DNA of 64,000 nt from JAWVYT01 sp046483065 (GTDB lineage: Bacteria > Gemmatimonadota > Gemmatimonadetes > Longimicrobiales > RSA9), in assembly GCA_046483065.1 (NCBI GenBank), contig JAWODW010000104.1, positions 1 through 64,000 of the forward strand, read 5' to 3'. This document shows, piece by piece, positions 47,181 to 56,129 of the stretch; position 1 is the stretch's first letter, and each line of letters opens with the position of its first letter. A program made the translations under genes and the position numbers. The notes under the pieces are model-generated. The model ran no database searches and was not told where the DNA came from. It saw nothing but the letters and a program-made list of their open reading frames with translations.

Positions 47181-48080
47181 ATGGGCGACAGACCGCCGAA
47201 CATGGACCGGATCATGGCACAGATCAGCCGGCTGCTGAACGAGCGGGAGTTCGAGTCGGAGGAGGCGATGCGGGCGTTCATGGAGAAGAACGTCATCGGC
47301 CGGAACGCCGATGAGCTGGCCGAGCTGGCGGAGGAGACCGACCGCAGTCCGCTGGCCCGGGCCCAGGATCGGGTCTACGACGCGTGGGAAGCCGAAAGCC
47401 GCCGGGAATCGATCCGGCTGGCCCGCGAGGCCCTCGAGATCTCGCCGGACTGCGCCGACGCCTACTCGCTGCTGGCCGAAGAGCAGGCGAAGACGGCGGC
47501 CGAAGCACGGGCGTTGTACCAGAAGGCCGTCGCGGCCGGCGAGCGGGCGCTGGGCCCCGAGCCGTTCGAGGAGGGCGTGGGCCACTTCTGGGGGATCCAT
47601 GCCACGCGGCCGTATATGCGGGCCCGGGCGGGGCTGGCCGAGGCGCTCTGGGTGCTGGGCGAGCGCGACGCGGCCATCGAGCACTGGTGGGAGCTCTTGC
47701 GCCTCAGCGAGAACGACAACCTGGGCATCCGGTACGTGCTCCTGCCTCGCCTCCTCGAAATGGGCGACGACGACGGTGCCGACGAGCTCCTGGACCGCTA
47801 CGACGAGGCGTCCGCCGCGTGGCTCTACAACCGTGCGCTCCGGCTCTTCCGGACCCGGGGCGAAGGGGAGGAAGCCGACGCGGCGCTGGCGGAGGCGGTT
47901 GAAGAGAACCCGCACGTGCCGCCATACCTGACGGGGAAGAAGAAGCCGCCGGCGTGGCCGCCGGAGGCGTACGCCGTGGGCAGCGTGGAAGAGGCCCGGG
48001 CCTACGTCTACGAGAGTGGCGATGCGTGGCGAGCCACCGATGGCGCCCGGGGCTGGCTGGTGAGGCGGGCGGGGGGTTAG
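47181..48080 (+). CDS. TPR-repeat protein (ST7-like)
   Basis: A 299-residue cytosolic helical-repeat protein. Tetratricopeptide-like helices are clear (SIRLAREALEISPDCADAYS, ARAGLAEALWVLGERDAAIE, IRYVLLPRLLEMGDDDGADE). The sequence SPDCADAYSLLAEEQAKT and HPxxG-like later parts resemble bacterial proteins related to ST7. The last 50 residues (TGKKKPPAWPPEAYAVGSVEEA) are a conserved tail in such proteins, often beside SEC-C domains. Function: protein-protein interaction, target unknown. It follows the GT4 gene by 122 bases and is probably transcribed separately. Confidence 0.74.
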   Translation: MGDRPPNMDRIMAQISRLLNEREFESEEAMRAFMEKNVIGRNADELAELAEETDRSPLARAQDRVYDAWEAESRRESIRLAREALEISPDCADAYSLLAEEQAKTAAEARALYQKAVAAGERALGPEPFEEGVGHFWGIHATRPYMRARAGLAEALWVLGERDAAIEHWWELLRLSENDNLGIRYVLLPRLLEMGDDDGADELLDRYDEASAAWLYNRALRLFRTRGEGEEADAALAEAVEENPHVPPYLTGKKKPPAWPPEAYAVGSVEEARAYVYESGDAWRATDGARGWLVRRAGG

Positions 48081-48148
48081 TACACGGTTTCGCAAGTTTC
48101 GGAACGCTGCGGCACGGACAGCCGCACCCCGGGAAGCCCGGCTGCGCC

Positions 48149-48290
48149 CTCTTCCTCTCCGTCTCCTCCCGCCTGTACCTCGCCCTCCGCTTCGTACTTC
48201 TCCGTCTCCCGGCCCGGCGTCGACCAGGGAGAGGAAGAGGTACGAAGCGGAGGTACAGGCACAGGCCGAGGTCGAGGTTGAGGGCGGAGG
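48149..48290. repeat. Large imperfect inverted repeat
   Basis: Purine-rich and pyrimidine-rich arms face each other. The left strand reads ctgtacctcgccctccgctt...cgtacttctcc and the right reads gaggtacgaagcggaggtac...aggc, i.e. its inverse, with further cttcctctccgtctcc/gaggaagagg pairing. They would fold as a long hairpin after the TPR gene. The interior is only about 15 bases. I find no protein in it. The arms do not match the gcggag-type elements elsewhere in the window. Confidence 0.55.
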
Positions 48291-48367
48291 GTTGAGGTTA
48301 CGCTCTGACCAGGGGTCGGCGGGTACGCTGTCACCCCGATACGCACCGGGACTTCCGATGACGTGTA

Positions 48368-48631
48368 CTAGTCGTCCAGAGTTTCGAGCCGCTCCATGAG
48401 ACGTGCGTGGACATCCTCCGTTGGGTCGGCGGGCGGGGCGAGCCGGTCCCGCAGCGCGGCGACGGCTTCACTGAAGTCGCCGCCGAACCGCTCGCACCAG
48501 TCGCAGCCCTGCAGGTGGGCCTCAATCTGCTCGACGCGGCCGCCGGGCAGCTCGCCGTCCAGGTAGTCGGAGAGGTCGTCGAGGACCTCGGTGCAGCGGA
48601 TCCCCGCCACGCTGCGATCATGTGCCTTCAT
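48368..48631 (-). CDS. Zinc-finger anti-sigma factor (ZAS type)
   Basis: An 87-residue soluble anti-sigma protein. The His-x3-Cys-x2-Cys zinc motif is seen as HLQGCDWC near residues 38-45, preceded by an upstream Cys (CTEVLDDLSDYLDGELP). There is no membrane helix, so it may respond directly to cytoplasmic redox or metal state like RsrA/ChrR-type factors. It is encoded directly after and overlapping the ECF sigma gene (ATGA), which is very probably its partner. Confidence 0.86.
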   Translation of the reverse strand: MKAHDRSVAGIRCTEVLDDLSDYLDGELPGGRVEQIEAHLQGCDWCERFGGDFSEAVAALRDRLAPPADPTEDVHARLMERLETLDD

Positions 48632-49176
48632 CGGTCCCCCCGTACATTCTCCATGAACCGGAGCCGGGCCCGGTGGACGCGGCTCTTCACGGCGGCCAGC
48701 GACAGCCCCAGCATCCCGGCCACCTCCTCGTTCCCGAACCCCTCCAGGTCCCGCAGTACCAGGACTTCCCGGTCTTCCGGCGACAGCCGCTCGAAGCCGC
48801 GCTCCACAACTTGCCGGGCGGCGATCCGGTCGGTCCACGTCTCGTCCGGGTCCCGCCCCCACCCCGCCCGGGCCGCAAAGGCGTCCAGCGGCTCGAACGT
48901 GTCTGGCGCCCCCGCAGGCCGACGGTACTGCCGGCGCACCGCGTTCCGTGCGATGGTCAGGAGCCAGGCCCGGGCCGAACCCTGGCCGCGGAAGGTGTCG
49001 GCACCGCGCCAGGCGGCGATGAAGGTCTCCTGAAGCGAGTCCTCCACCACCTCCGGGTCGTCGGTCTGGGTCCGGACGTAGCGGAGCACGGCGGGCTCGT
49101 GAGACGCCACGAAGCGCTCGAACGCACGGCGGTCTCCCGCCGCCGCGCGGCTGAGCCACTCCGGGTCGTCGCTCAC
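48628..49176 (-). CDS. ECF-type RNA polymerase sigma factor
   Basis: A 182-residue ECF sigma factor. Region 2: VVEDSLQETFIAAWRGADTFRG and ARAWLLTIARNAVRRQYRR. Region 4: LSPEDREVLVLRDLEGFGNEEVAGMLGLSLAAVKSRVHRARLR. It forms a tight minus-strand operon: DUF2892 membrane protein, sigma factor, zinc anti-sigma, each overlapping by four bases. Its regulon is unknown; DUF2892 partners are linked with sulfur or redox stress in other bacteria, a hint only. Confidence 0.9.
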   Translation of the reverse strand: MSDDPEWLSRAAAGDRRAFERFVASHEPAVLRYVRTQTDDPEVVEDSLQETFIAAWRGADTFRGQGSARAWLLTIARNAVRRQYRRPAGAPDTFEPLDAFAARAGWGRDPDETWTDRIAARQVVERGFERLSPEDREVLVLRDLEGFGNEEVAGMLGLSLAAVKSRVHRARLRFMENVRGDR

Positions 49177-49385
49177 GTCTCCGACTTAATCGAGCAGGTC
49201 GAGACCCCCAGCACCGTGTAGATCGGGCAGCTGCCGATCAGCCCGGTGATCAGCGGGATCACCCCAAGCCAGCCCCATGGGGTCTGCGGACCCACGAAGA
49301 CCAGCGCGATCAGGACAGCGCCCAGTCCAACCCGGAGGACACGTTCGATGGTGTGCTCGTTCTTCGGCAGGATGTTCTCCAACAT
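49173..49385 (-). CDS. DUF2892 (YgaP-like) inner-membrane protein
   Basis: A 70-residue protein with two transmembrane helices. NEHTIERVLRVGLGAVLI and WLGVIPLITGLIGSCPIYTVLGVSTC match the DUF2892 family, including the conserved CPIYxxLGxxTC. It is often fused to rhodanese domains (YgaP), implying a sulfur-related role. It is the first gene of the operon with the ECF sigma/anti-sigma pair, overlapping the sigma start by four bases. Confidence 0.9.
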   Translation of the reverse strand: MLENILPKNEHTIERVLRVGLGAVLIALVFVGPQTPWGWLGVIPLITGLIGSCPIYTVLGVSTCSIKSET

Positions 49386-49461
49386 GATTCCTCGCTATCC
49401 GATGTTCGTGGAGGCGAATCTCGCCCCCTTCCAGTTTGATAGAGCCGGATCGACGGCGAAA

Positions 49462-49505
49462 GGATTCAGGAGTCGGGATTCAGGATGCAGGATGCAGGAT
49501 TCAGG
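49462..49505. repeat. Short imperfect tandem repeat
   Basis: Five or six copies of a 7-base unit, ggattca or ggatgca, partly separated by ggagtcg. It lies in the 239-base gap between the DUF2892 gene and the decayed dipeptidase. It resembles the ttcaggatcgag repeat at 16618 but is independent. Confidence 0.7.
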
Positions 49506-49624
49506 GCCAGAGGTCAGAGTTCGGAGACCGGAGCCAGACATTGCGGGGCGTGTCGGTTGTTCAGGGGGCCCGGGCCGTTGTACCTTCCGGTCCCCTGACA
49601 CTCCCGACCACACCCGCAGGTCCC

Positions 49625-50130
49625 ATGAGAAGCCGACACCTACCCGGCCGGTTGACCCCTGCGTTCGTCCCGGTACTCGCGGCCATCCTCGCCCTCACGC
49701 TCAGCGCATGTGCCACGAACCCGCGGCCGGTCCCCGAGACGGATGAGCCGCACCTGGCGACGGCGTACCGGGTCCTCTCCACCACGCCGCTCATCGACTG
49801 AACCGACTCGTGCTGTGAGGACCCGGAGCTGGACGGCTTGAGCGCGTTCGGCGAGGAGGTGGTCCGGGAGATGAACCAGCTGGGGATGCTCGTGGACATC
49901 TCCCACGTCTCGCCGGCCACGATGCACGACGTGCTCGACCTCTCCGAGGCGCCGGTGATCTTCTCCCACTCGTCGGCGCACAGCGTCACGGACCACGCGC
50001 GGAACGTGCCCGACCGGGTGCTGGAGCGGATGTCGGAGAACGGCGGCGTGGTGATGGTCACCTACGTCACGGTCTTCGTGAGCCAGGCGCTCAAGGACTG
50101 GAAGGCCCTGCCGCCGGAGGAGCGGACGGA
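49625..50130 (+). pseudogene. Decayed M19 membrane (renal) dipeptidase, internally deleted
   Basis: The ATG opens a lipoprotein signal (lipobox LSAC) and a normal dipeptidase start (ATAYRVLSTTPLID), but the frame meets TGA at 49799-49801. In the same frame, after the stop, the sequence resumes with ADSCC-like DSCCEDPELDGLSAFGEEVVREMNQLGMLVDISHVSP, typical of the middle of M19 enzymes: about 150 residues with the first zinc ligands (HNDLP) are missing. A second join at about 50110-50140 leaves the enzyme and enters a DUF2911 protein. The zinc-site His of SHSSAHS remains, but the protein cannot be active. Confidence 0.82.
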
Positions 50131-51009
50131 GACGCAGCTCGTGCGCTACCGTGGCGCCCTCGACCGCGACGGGAACACCGAGTCGCTCCTGGTCCTGGAC
50201 TACGACCCCGCGAGCCCGCCGGCCGCCGGCGGCCAACCCACCGGTGGCGCACAATTCACCTTCAGCCCCGACGGTGTGCTGGTGGAGGGCGAGAACCACA
50301 GCGGCGAGTTCCGGTTCCAGGTGGAGACTGAGCCCACCGCCATCCCCTTCTTCGAGACCATCCACTGGCCGTTCGAGCTGGCCCTGATGCGTCGGGCCGC
50401 GGGGATGGACGGCGATACGGTCCCCATGATCACCGGGCGCCGGGCCATGCCCTTCGCCCTCAGCCGCCTGGGTGAGGGCCGCGTGCAGATCCGCCACCCG
50501 TTCCGTGGCACCATGGAGGTGGACGTGGATGGCGACGGCCGGATCCGCACCCTCGACGCCTCCGGGACCACCCGGAAGCTCCGGGTCGAGCGCGTCGACG
50601 ACGTCGCCGTGGCCGAGCTGGCCCGGGACTTCGCCGAGCGCGATGCAGCCGGCCAGGGGATCGGTGCGTTGAGCGGTCGCGGCGAGGCCGTCGGCGAGAT
50701 CGATGGCGCCGGCGTGGCGGTGGATTACGGCGTGCCCCGAAAGCGGGGTCGCGAGATCTTCGGCGGGCTGGTCCCGTTCGACGAGGTATGGCGCACGGGC
50801 GCCAACCGGGCCACCCACCTGACCACCGACGCCGACCTGGTCAACGGCGGCACGCCGGTGCCCGCGGGGACCTACACGCTGTTCACCGTGCCCGGCCCCG
50901 ACCAGTGGACGGGACCGTGGAGGAGTTCACCGTGGTGGTGGACCCCGATGGCTACCTCCGGATGCGCTGGGACCGGACGGAGGCGTACGTGTCCGTCCGG
51001 TCCCCCTGA
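50131..51009 (+). pseudogene. Decayed DUF2911 protein fused to the dipeptidase remnant
   Basis: From about 50131 the frame codes the C-terminal two-thirds of a DUF2911 protein, without its own start or signal peptide. The domain signature DYGVPRKRGREIFGGLVPF and EVWRTGANRATHLTTDADL is clear, as is GGTPVPAGTYTLFTVPGP. At about 50910 the frame is lost: the expected QTGQWG part is deleted and the end EEFTVVVDPDGYLRMRWDRT continues in another frame to a stop at 51009. So at least three deletions, one frame-shifting, lie in 1.4 kb. It could also be an assembly error. Confidence 0.8.
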
Positions 51010-51024
51010 GGCCTGCCGGGTCGG

Positions 51025-54000
51025 CTACTTCGAGCGCACCACCCGGAGCGCACGGGTCCACGCCTGGTCGCCGATCTCCACGTTGACCGTGTAGACGCCG
51101 GGCTCGACGGTCTCCATGCCACCGCCGAAACCGCCGAAGCTCATGCGCAGACCCCGGGCGCGGAGCCCGTAGTAGATGTCGCGCATCACGTTGCCCACGG
51201 CCTGCATGTCCGGCTGCGCCTGGCGGGCCTCGCCTGCCTCGGCCGCCTCGCCCGCCTCAGCCGCCTCCGCCGCTTCCGCCGCGCCGGCCGCCTCCCTCTC
51301 CTGTGTCCGTTCCGGCTGCTCCGGCGGGTAGCGCTCACCGGGACGCGCCGGGTCCTGGGCTCCGCCACCGCCGCCGAATCCCCGGAACGCCGCGGCCAGG
51401 TTGCCGCTCCGGAACAGTTGGAGCGCCCGGTCCACCGCCGCCCGGTCGGCCCCCTCGTGCTCCACGAGTGAGTCGCCGACCTCCACCACGGCGTCGGCCA
51501 TCCGCAGGCTGTCCCTGCGCTCCGCCGGTGACAGCTTCTGCTCTTCCTGCTCTCTCGGGGCCCGCATGCCCCAGCTCACGGAATGCATCCCCGGCGTGAG
51601 GGGTCCGTTCAACGAGGCCACCGTGTCACCTGCAGCGCTGATCACGGTGATATCGGCCTGGGGGCCCTGCCGCCCGCCACGGGCCGTCATCCCCGCCATC
51701 CCCGGCCGACGCCCGGCCTGGGCCGCCTCGGCCCGCCCGGCCCGTTCGGCCCGTTCGGCCCGCTCGGCGTCCTCCGGAGCCTCGGCTTCCGGCGCCTCGA
51801 AGTTTTCGGGGATCCAGTAGCGGATGGCGGCACCGGCGCCAGGGCTCTCGCCCGCGAAGTAGCGGTGCCCGGTGGACTCACCGCCGGAGAACCCGTCGCT
51901 GAACTGGAGTCCCGGCGCCGGTGTGAAGACCGCGGGCTCGCCGTCGGCGAGCCTCGTCCCGGCCACCTGCTGGAGCGGCGCGATGTCCACGATCCAGACG
52001 GAGCGGCCGTGTGTGGCGGCAATGAGCTCCCGGTCCCGGGGGTGGATCTTCAGGTCGTTGACGGGCACCGTGGGCAGCCCGTTCATGAACTCCGTCCAGC
52101 CCTCGCCCCGATTCGTGGACACGTAAACGCCCACGTCCGTGCCGGCGAAGAGGAGGTCCGGGTTGGTCGGGTCCTCACGGATCACGTGGACGTAGTCGGG
52201 CGCGCCCGTGGGCAGCCCGTCGGTGATCCGTCGGAACCGCCGGCCCAGGTCGTCGGTGACGTAGATGTACGGGGTGAAGTCGTCGCTTCGATGCCCGTCG
52301 AAGCTGACGTAGAACCGGTCGGCCATGTGGCTGCTGGGCTCGACGCGGCTGACATACGTGTTCTCGGGCACGCCGCGGAACCGGCGGTGGTCCACCTGCT
52401 GCCAGTCGGCCTCCGGACCGGGCCGGACCCAGACGTTGCCGTCGTCGGTCCCGGCGTAGAGCCGGCCCTGGACCAGCGGCGACTCGGCCAGAGCCACGAT
52501 GGTGGAGTGGGTCTCGGCACCGGTGACGTCGGGCGTGATCCCGCCGGTGGTCTCGGTGCTGACCCGGATCTTCATGGTGTCGGCCGTGGTCAGGTCCGGG
52601 GAGATCACGCCGAAGCTGTCGCCCCGGTCGATGGACGCCAGGACCCGGTTCCCCGCCGCGTAGATCGTCGACGGCGCGTGGGGCGACATGATGATCGGCG
52701 TGTTCCAGTTGTAGCGCAGGTCGTACCGCGCCGAATCAACCGCGACCCTCTCCTTCCACTCGGCCACCTTCTCGGCCTCCTCGGCCGTCATCTCACGGGC
52801 CGAGTCCACGCCCTCGTAGACCGCGATGGAGTCGCGGAGCGCCGAGACGTGCTCGGTCCAGTCCGGCCGGCCCAGCGACGAGCGCTCGCCCGTCTCCATG
52901 TTGATCCGGGCCATGGCGCCGCCCTGGGACTCGGCGTAGACGATGGCCGGGTCCTCCGGGTCCTGCTGGGTGTAGAACCCGTCGCCGCCGTTGATGGTGT
53001 ACCACAGGTGGTGGTCGATGGCGCCCCGCGCCCGGCGGCTCGGGCCGCACCAGGTGCCGTTGTCCTGGAGCCCGCCGCAGACGCGGTACGGGATCTCCAT
53101 GTTGTAGCTCACGTGGTAGAACTGGCCCAGGGGCATGATGTTGATGAAATCGTACGTGCCTCCGCGGTCCCACGTGACCCCGATCCCACCGTCGTTGCCC
53201 ACGATGAAGTGGTCCGGGTCGGTCGGGTCCCACCACATGGCGTGATGGTCCACATGGACCCCGATGGTGGCCTCGCCCACGGTCTTCCCGCCGTCCTTCG
53301 AGAACTGGACGGGCGTGGACGACCAGTAGACCAGGTCGGGGTCATCGGGCGCCACACGGACCTGGGAGTAGTAGAACGGCCGGGTGTTCTCACCGGTCAT
53401 CCACGTCCATGTCTCGCCGCCGTCCTCGGAGCGGTAGAGCCCGCTACCCTTGAGCCCCGACGCGTTGGCCTCGTCCTCCTCGAGCCCGTCGAGCCCCTCG
53501 CCCTTCTCGGCCTCCACCAGCGCATACATGACATCCGGTCGGCTGGGCGCGATGGCGAGCCCGATCCGGCCCTTCAGCGTCGCCGGGAACCCGCCGCCGG
53601 TGACCTCCGTCCAGGTGTCGCCGCCATCGGTGGACTTCCACAGCCCGCTGCCCGGGCCGCCGCTGTCCAGGAACCACGGCCCGCGAACCCGCTCCCAACT
53701 CGCCGCCCAGAGGACGTCCGGGTCCCGGGGATCCATCACCAGATCCACGAAGCCGGCCCGGTCGCTGATGTGCTTGACCCGCTCCCACCTCTCGCCGCCG
53801 TCGGTGGTCCGGTAGAGACCACGCTCCTCGTTGTGGCCCCAGATGTGGCCCAGCGCCGCGACCCACGCCGTGTTCGGATCCCTCGGATGGACGAGGATCC
53901 GGCCGATGGCCTGCGTCTCGCCGAGACCCGCGAACGTCCAGCTCTCACCGCCATCCCGGGAGACGTACACGCCGCCGCCGGGGGAGATCGAGTTGCGGGA

Positions 54001-54357
54001 GTCCTCCTCGCCGGTGCCGGCGTACAGCACGTTCGGATCACTGGGCGCCACGGCCATGTCGCCCATGGCGATCACCCGCTGATCGTCGAAGATCGGCGTG
54101 AAGGTGGTCCCGTTGTTGACCGTCTTCCAGATCCCGCCGCTCGCCGCCGCCACGTAGAACGTGCTGGTGCCCGGCACGCCCTCCACGTCGGTGACGCGTC
54201 CGGACATGTTGGTCGGCCCGATGGACCGCCACTCCATGCCGGCGAGGAACGCCGGATCGGGCGTCTGGGCCGCCGCCGGGATGGACCCGGCCAGGATCAG
54301 GAGGGTGAACGCGCCGGCGAGGGTGCCGGCGATACTCGGGAAACGACGAGCTCGCAT
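51025..54357 (-). CDS. Large secreted VPS10/BNR-type beta-propeller protein
   Basis: A 1110-residue exported protein with a signal peptide (about residues 1-31, ending PAAAQ). The first about 800 residues form two sortilin/VPS10-like propellers with many Asp-box turns (SRDGGESW, TTDGGERW, STDGGDTW, SEDGGETW, STNRGEGW). The last third is an Ala/Glu-rich low-complexity segment and a C-terminal beta region (GGGMETVEPGVYTVNVEIGDQAWTR) resembling a secretion-associated FlgD-like Ig module. Such proteins are abundant in Gemmatimonadota and related phyla; annotated as glycosyl hydrolases, their substrates are unknown. ATG at 54357 gives the clean signal peptide; the frame extends 20 codons upstream. 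Confidence 0.88.
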   Translation of the reverse strand: MRARRFPSIAGTLAGAFTLLILAGSIPAAAQTPDPAFLAGMEWRSIGPTNMSGRVTDVEGVPGTSTFYVAAASGGIWKTVNNGTTFTPIFDDQRVIAMGDMAVAPSDPNVLYAGTGEEDSRNSISPGGGVYVSRDGGESWTFAGLGETQAIGRILVHPRDPNTAWVAALGHIWGHNEERGLYRTTDGGERWERVKHISDRAGFVDLVMDPRDPDVLWAASWERVRGPWFLDSGGPGSGLWKSTDGGDTWTEVTGGGFPATLKGRIGLAIAPSRPDVMYALVEAEKGEGLDGLEEDEANASGLKGSGLYRSEDGGETWTWMTGENTRPFYYSQVRVAPDDPDLVYWSSTPVQFSKDGGKTVGEATIGVHVDHHAMWWDPTDPDHFIVGNDGGIGVTWDRGGTYDFINIMPLGQFYHVSYNMEIPYRVCGGLQDNGTWCGPSRRARGAIDHHLWYTINGGDGFYTQQDPEDPAIVYAESQGGAMARINMETGERSSLGRPDWTEHVSALRDSIAVYEGVDSAREMTAEEAEKVAEWKERVAVDSARYDLRYNWNTPIIMSPHAPSTIYAAGNRVLASIDRGDSFGVISPDLTTADTMKIRVSTETTGGITPDVTGAETHSTIVALAESPLVQGRLYAGTDDGNVWVRPGPEADWQQVDHRRFRGVPENTYVSRVEPSSHMADRFYVSFDGHRSDDFTPYIYVTDDLGRRFRRITDGLPTGAPDYVHVIREDPTNPDLLFAGTDVGVYVSTNRGEGWTEFMNGLPTVPVNDLKIHPRDRELIAATHGRSVWIVDIAPLQQVAGTRLADGEPAVFTPAPGLQFSDGFSGGESTGHRYFAGESPGAGAAIRYWIPENFEAPEAEAPEDAERAERAERAGRAEAAQAGRRPGMAGMTARGGRQGPQADITVISAAGDTVASLNGPLTPGMHSVSWGMRAPREQEEQKLSPAERRDSLRMADAVVEVGDSLVEHEGADRAAVDRALQLFRSGNLAAAFRGFGGGGGAQDPARPGERYPPEQPERTQEREAAGAAEAAEAAEAGEAAEAGEARQAQPDMQAVGNVMRDIYYGLRARGLRMSFGGFGGGMETVEPGVYTVNVEIGDQAWTRALRVVRSK

Positions 54358-54423
54358 GGTACAGCTCCGGGTTGTGTGTCCCTGGTGGCGGGGCCTGCCT
54401 CTTGTACGACGCCCCAAACCCCA

Positions 54424-54921
54424 TCAGCGTTGAGCGCCGCCCTCGTCCTTCATGGCCCGGAACGCTTCGGCGAAGCTCTCCACCTCTTCCCTGGCGAAGG
54501 CGTCGACCACCGACTCATCCTCGCCGAACTGGAGGTTCTCCGCCAACTGGCGCTCCGGGTCGTCGAACTCGACGTGCATCCGGCCGTCCTGCCACCGGAT
54601 ATCGCGGATCTCCGACACCGCGTAACTGGCCCGGAAGTTCAACGCCTTGCCCACCACCCTGCGCATGAGCCCGCCGAAGAACCCCTTCAGGCCATCGGCC
54701 TCCGCGTCGGCCGCCAGCTCCGCCTGCGCCTCGGCACGGGTCGAGTCTGACAGGGCGAAGTACACCCAGTCCTCGGTCAGCCCCATCTTCAGGTTCCCGT
54801 CGTGGCTGTGGATGACGTGGACGTCCGGGCCCACGTCGTCACCGCTGAAATCCATCTGGCTGTCACGGTCCCCACAGCCCACGAGGGCCACCATCAGCAC
54901 GGCTGTCATTACGGTCCGCAT
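54424..54921 (-). CDS. Hypothetical lipoprotein
   Basis: I do not recognise this 165-residue lipoprotein. The lipobox LVGC (Cys near residue 15) follows a short signal peptide starting MRTVMTAVLMVAL. The mature part is acidic with helical segments (RAEAQAELAADAEADGLKGFF, EEVESFAEAFRAM) and a beta-rich middle (YAVSEIRDIRWQDGRMHVEF). ATG at 54921 is chosen because it places the lipobox correctly; the frame runs 44 codons upstream over the start region of the next, divergent gene. It precedes the VPS10-type gene on the same strand by 66 bases and may be co-transcribed. Confidence 0.72.
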   Translation of the reverse strand: MRTVMTAVLMVALVGCGDRDSQMDFSGDDVGPDVHVIHSHDGNLKMGLTEDWVYFALSDSTRAEAQAELAADAEADGLKGFFGGLMRRVVGKALNFRASYAVSEIRDIRWQDGRMHVEFDDPERQLAENLQFGEDESVVDAFAREEVESFAEAFRAMKDEGGAQR

Positions 54922-55012
54922 CCATCGCCTCAGCTGTTCCGTTCGCTTCGCACCGCGCGGCCGGTCCTGTGGAGACTCGCATCCAACCGCATGCATCGCC
55001 ATAGTAACAGCC

Positions 55013-55684
55013 ATGCAACATTCTGAAAGAGTGCGCGCGGCGCTCACGGCCAAGATGGAGAAGCGGCTCCTGGTCTCGCTGGCCCGACGCCTGCCCGGCT
55101 GGGTCCACTCCGATCACCTCACGATCCTGGGCGTCATCGCCGCCATCGGGATCGGAGCCGGGTACGCACTGTCCATCCTGAGCCCCCACTGGCTCTGGCT
55201 GGCCAGCGCCATGCTGGCGCTGAACTGGTTCGGCGACAGCCTGGATGGGACCGTGGCCCGGGTCCGGCGAGCCGAGCGCCCCCGGTACGGATACTACCTC
55301 GATCACGCCGTGGACGCGTTCACCACCGTCCTCATCGGTCTCGGGATCGGGCTGTCCCCCTTCGTCTCCCTCTTCGTGGGCCTCGGCATCGTCATCATCT
55401 ATCTGCTCATGTCCATCAACGTCTACCTGGAGTCGACGGTCTTCGGCGAGTTCAAGATGGACTACGGCGTGCTGGGACCGACCGAGGTCCGGATCCTCCT
55501 CATCGCCCTCAACACCGTGGCCATATGGGTCACTACCACCGGGCGGACGACGCCCGGCGAGATCGCACCGGGGGCCAACCTGGCGTTCTCGGCGGTGCTC
55601 GGAGTCATGGCCCTTCTCCTCCTCTGGCGGTTCGGCGGCAACCTGCGGCGACTCGCCCGGGAAGACCCGCTGCCGCATCCATGA
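55013..55684 (+). CDS. CDP-alcohol phosphatidyltransferase family protein
   Basis: A 223-residue membrane enzyme that transfers a phosphatidyl or similar group from a CDP-alcohol to an alcohol. The signature DSLDGTVAR...GYYLDHAVD (D-x2-DG-x2-AR-x8-G-x3-D-x3-D) is complete, near residues 75-101. Six membrane helices are predicted. It could be phosphatidylglycerophosphate or phosphatidylinositol-phosphate-like synthase; the acceptor cannot be told. ATG at 55013 was chosen because the frame upstream runs antisense to the lipoprotein gene. Its stop overlaps the YjbQ-like start (ATGA). Confidence 0.87.
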   Translation: MQHSERVRAALTAKMEKRLLVSLARRLPGWVHSDHLTILGVIAAIGIGAGYALSILSPHWLWLASAMLALNWFGDSLDGTVARVRRAERPRYGYYLDHAVDAFTTVLIGLGIGLSPFVSLFVGLGIVIIYLLMSINVYLESTVFGEFKMDYGVLGPTEVRILLIALNTVAIWVTTTGRTTPGEIAPGANLAFSAVLGVMALLLLWRFGGNLRRLAREDPLPHP

Positions 55685-56104
55685 CTGCGTCCCGGCACAC
55701 GGTCCACTGCCACACCCGGGGCAACGGGGATATCCTGGACCTGACCGAGGATATCCAGCGGGTGGTAGCCGGGAGCGGCGTCGTAACGGGCCAGGCCACG
55801 CTGATGGTGGTGGGCTCCACCGCCGCCCTGACCACCCTCGAGTACGAGCCCGGGCTGGTGCACCACGATATCGTGGCGGCGCTGGAGCGGATCGCGCCGG
55901 AGGACGGCCGCTACCGCCACGAGGAGACCTGGCACGATGACAACGGACACAGCCACGTCAGGGCCGCCCTCATCGGTCCTTCGCTGGCGCTCCCCCATCA
56001 CGGACGGCTCCGTGCCCCTGGGGACGTGGCAGCAGGTGGTCCTCGTGGACCTCGACACCCGACCCCGGAATCGGACCATTGTCATCACGGTCCTCGGAAC
56101 GTGA
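55681..56104 (+). pseudogene. YjbQ-family (UPF0047, thiamine-phosphate synthase-like) gene with frameshift
   Basis: Translation begins TASRHTVHCHTRGNGDILD and shows family features: TGQATLMVVGSTAALTTLEYE, GLVHHDIVAAL, YRHEETWHDDNGHSHVRAALIGPSLALP. At a run of five C (55992-55996) the frame must shift back by one base; the conserved tail ITDGSVPLGTWQQVVLVDLDTRPRNRTIVITVLGT then ends at 56102-56104. Without the shift the protein gains an unrelated Arg-rich tail to 56133. YjbQ proteins have weak thiamine-phosphate synthase activity. One extra C could be a real mutation, a slippery site or a base-calling error. Confidence 0.8.
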
Positions 56105-56129
56105 GCCGGAGGAAGCGAGTCCGGCACCG

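Noticed and set aside
48081..48367. Small plus-strand gene (open frame 47954-48295)
   Set aside because: It overlaps the TPR gene in another frame and its end is made of the inverted repeat; no ribosome site or domain.
49799..49801. In-frame TGA as possible selenocysteine or stop readthrough in the dipeptidase
   Set aside because: The sequence on the two sides belongs to distant parts of the M19 enzyme, about 150 residues are missing, and no SECIS-like hairpin follows; it is a deletion joint.
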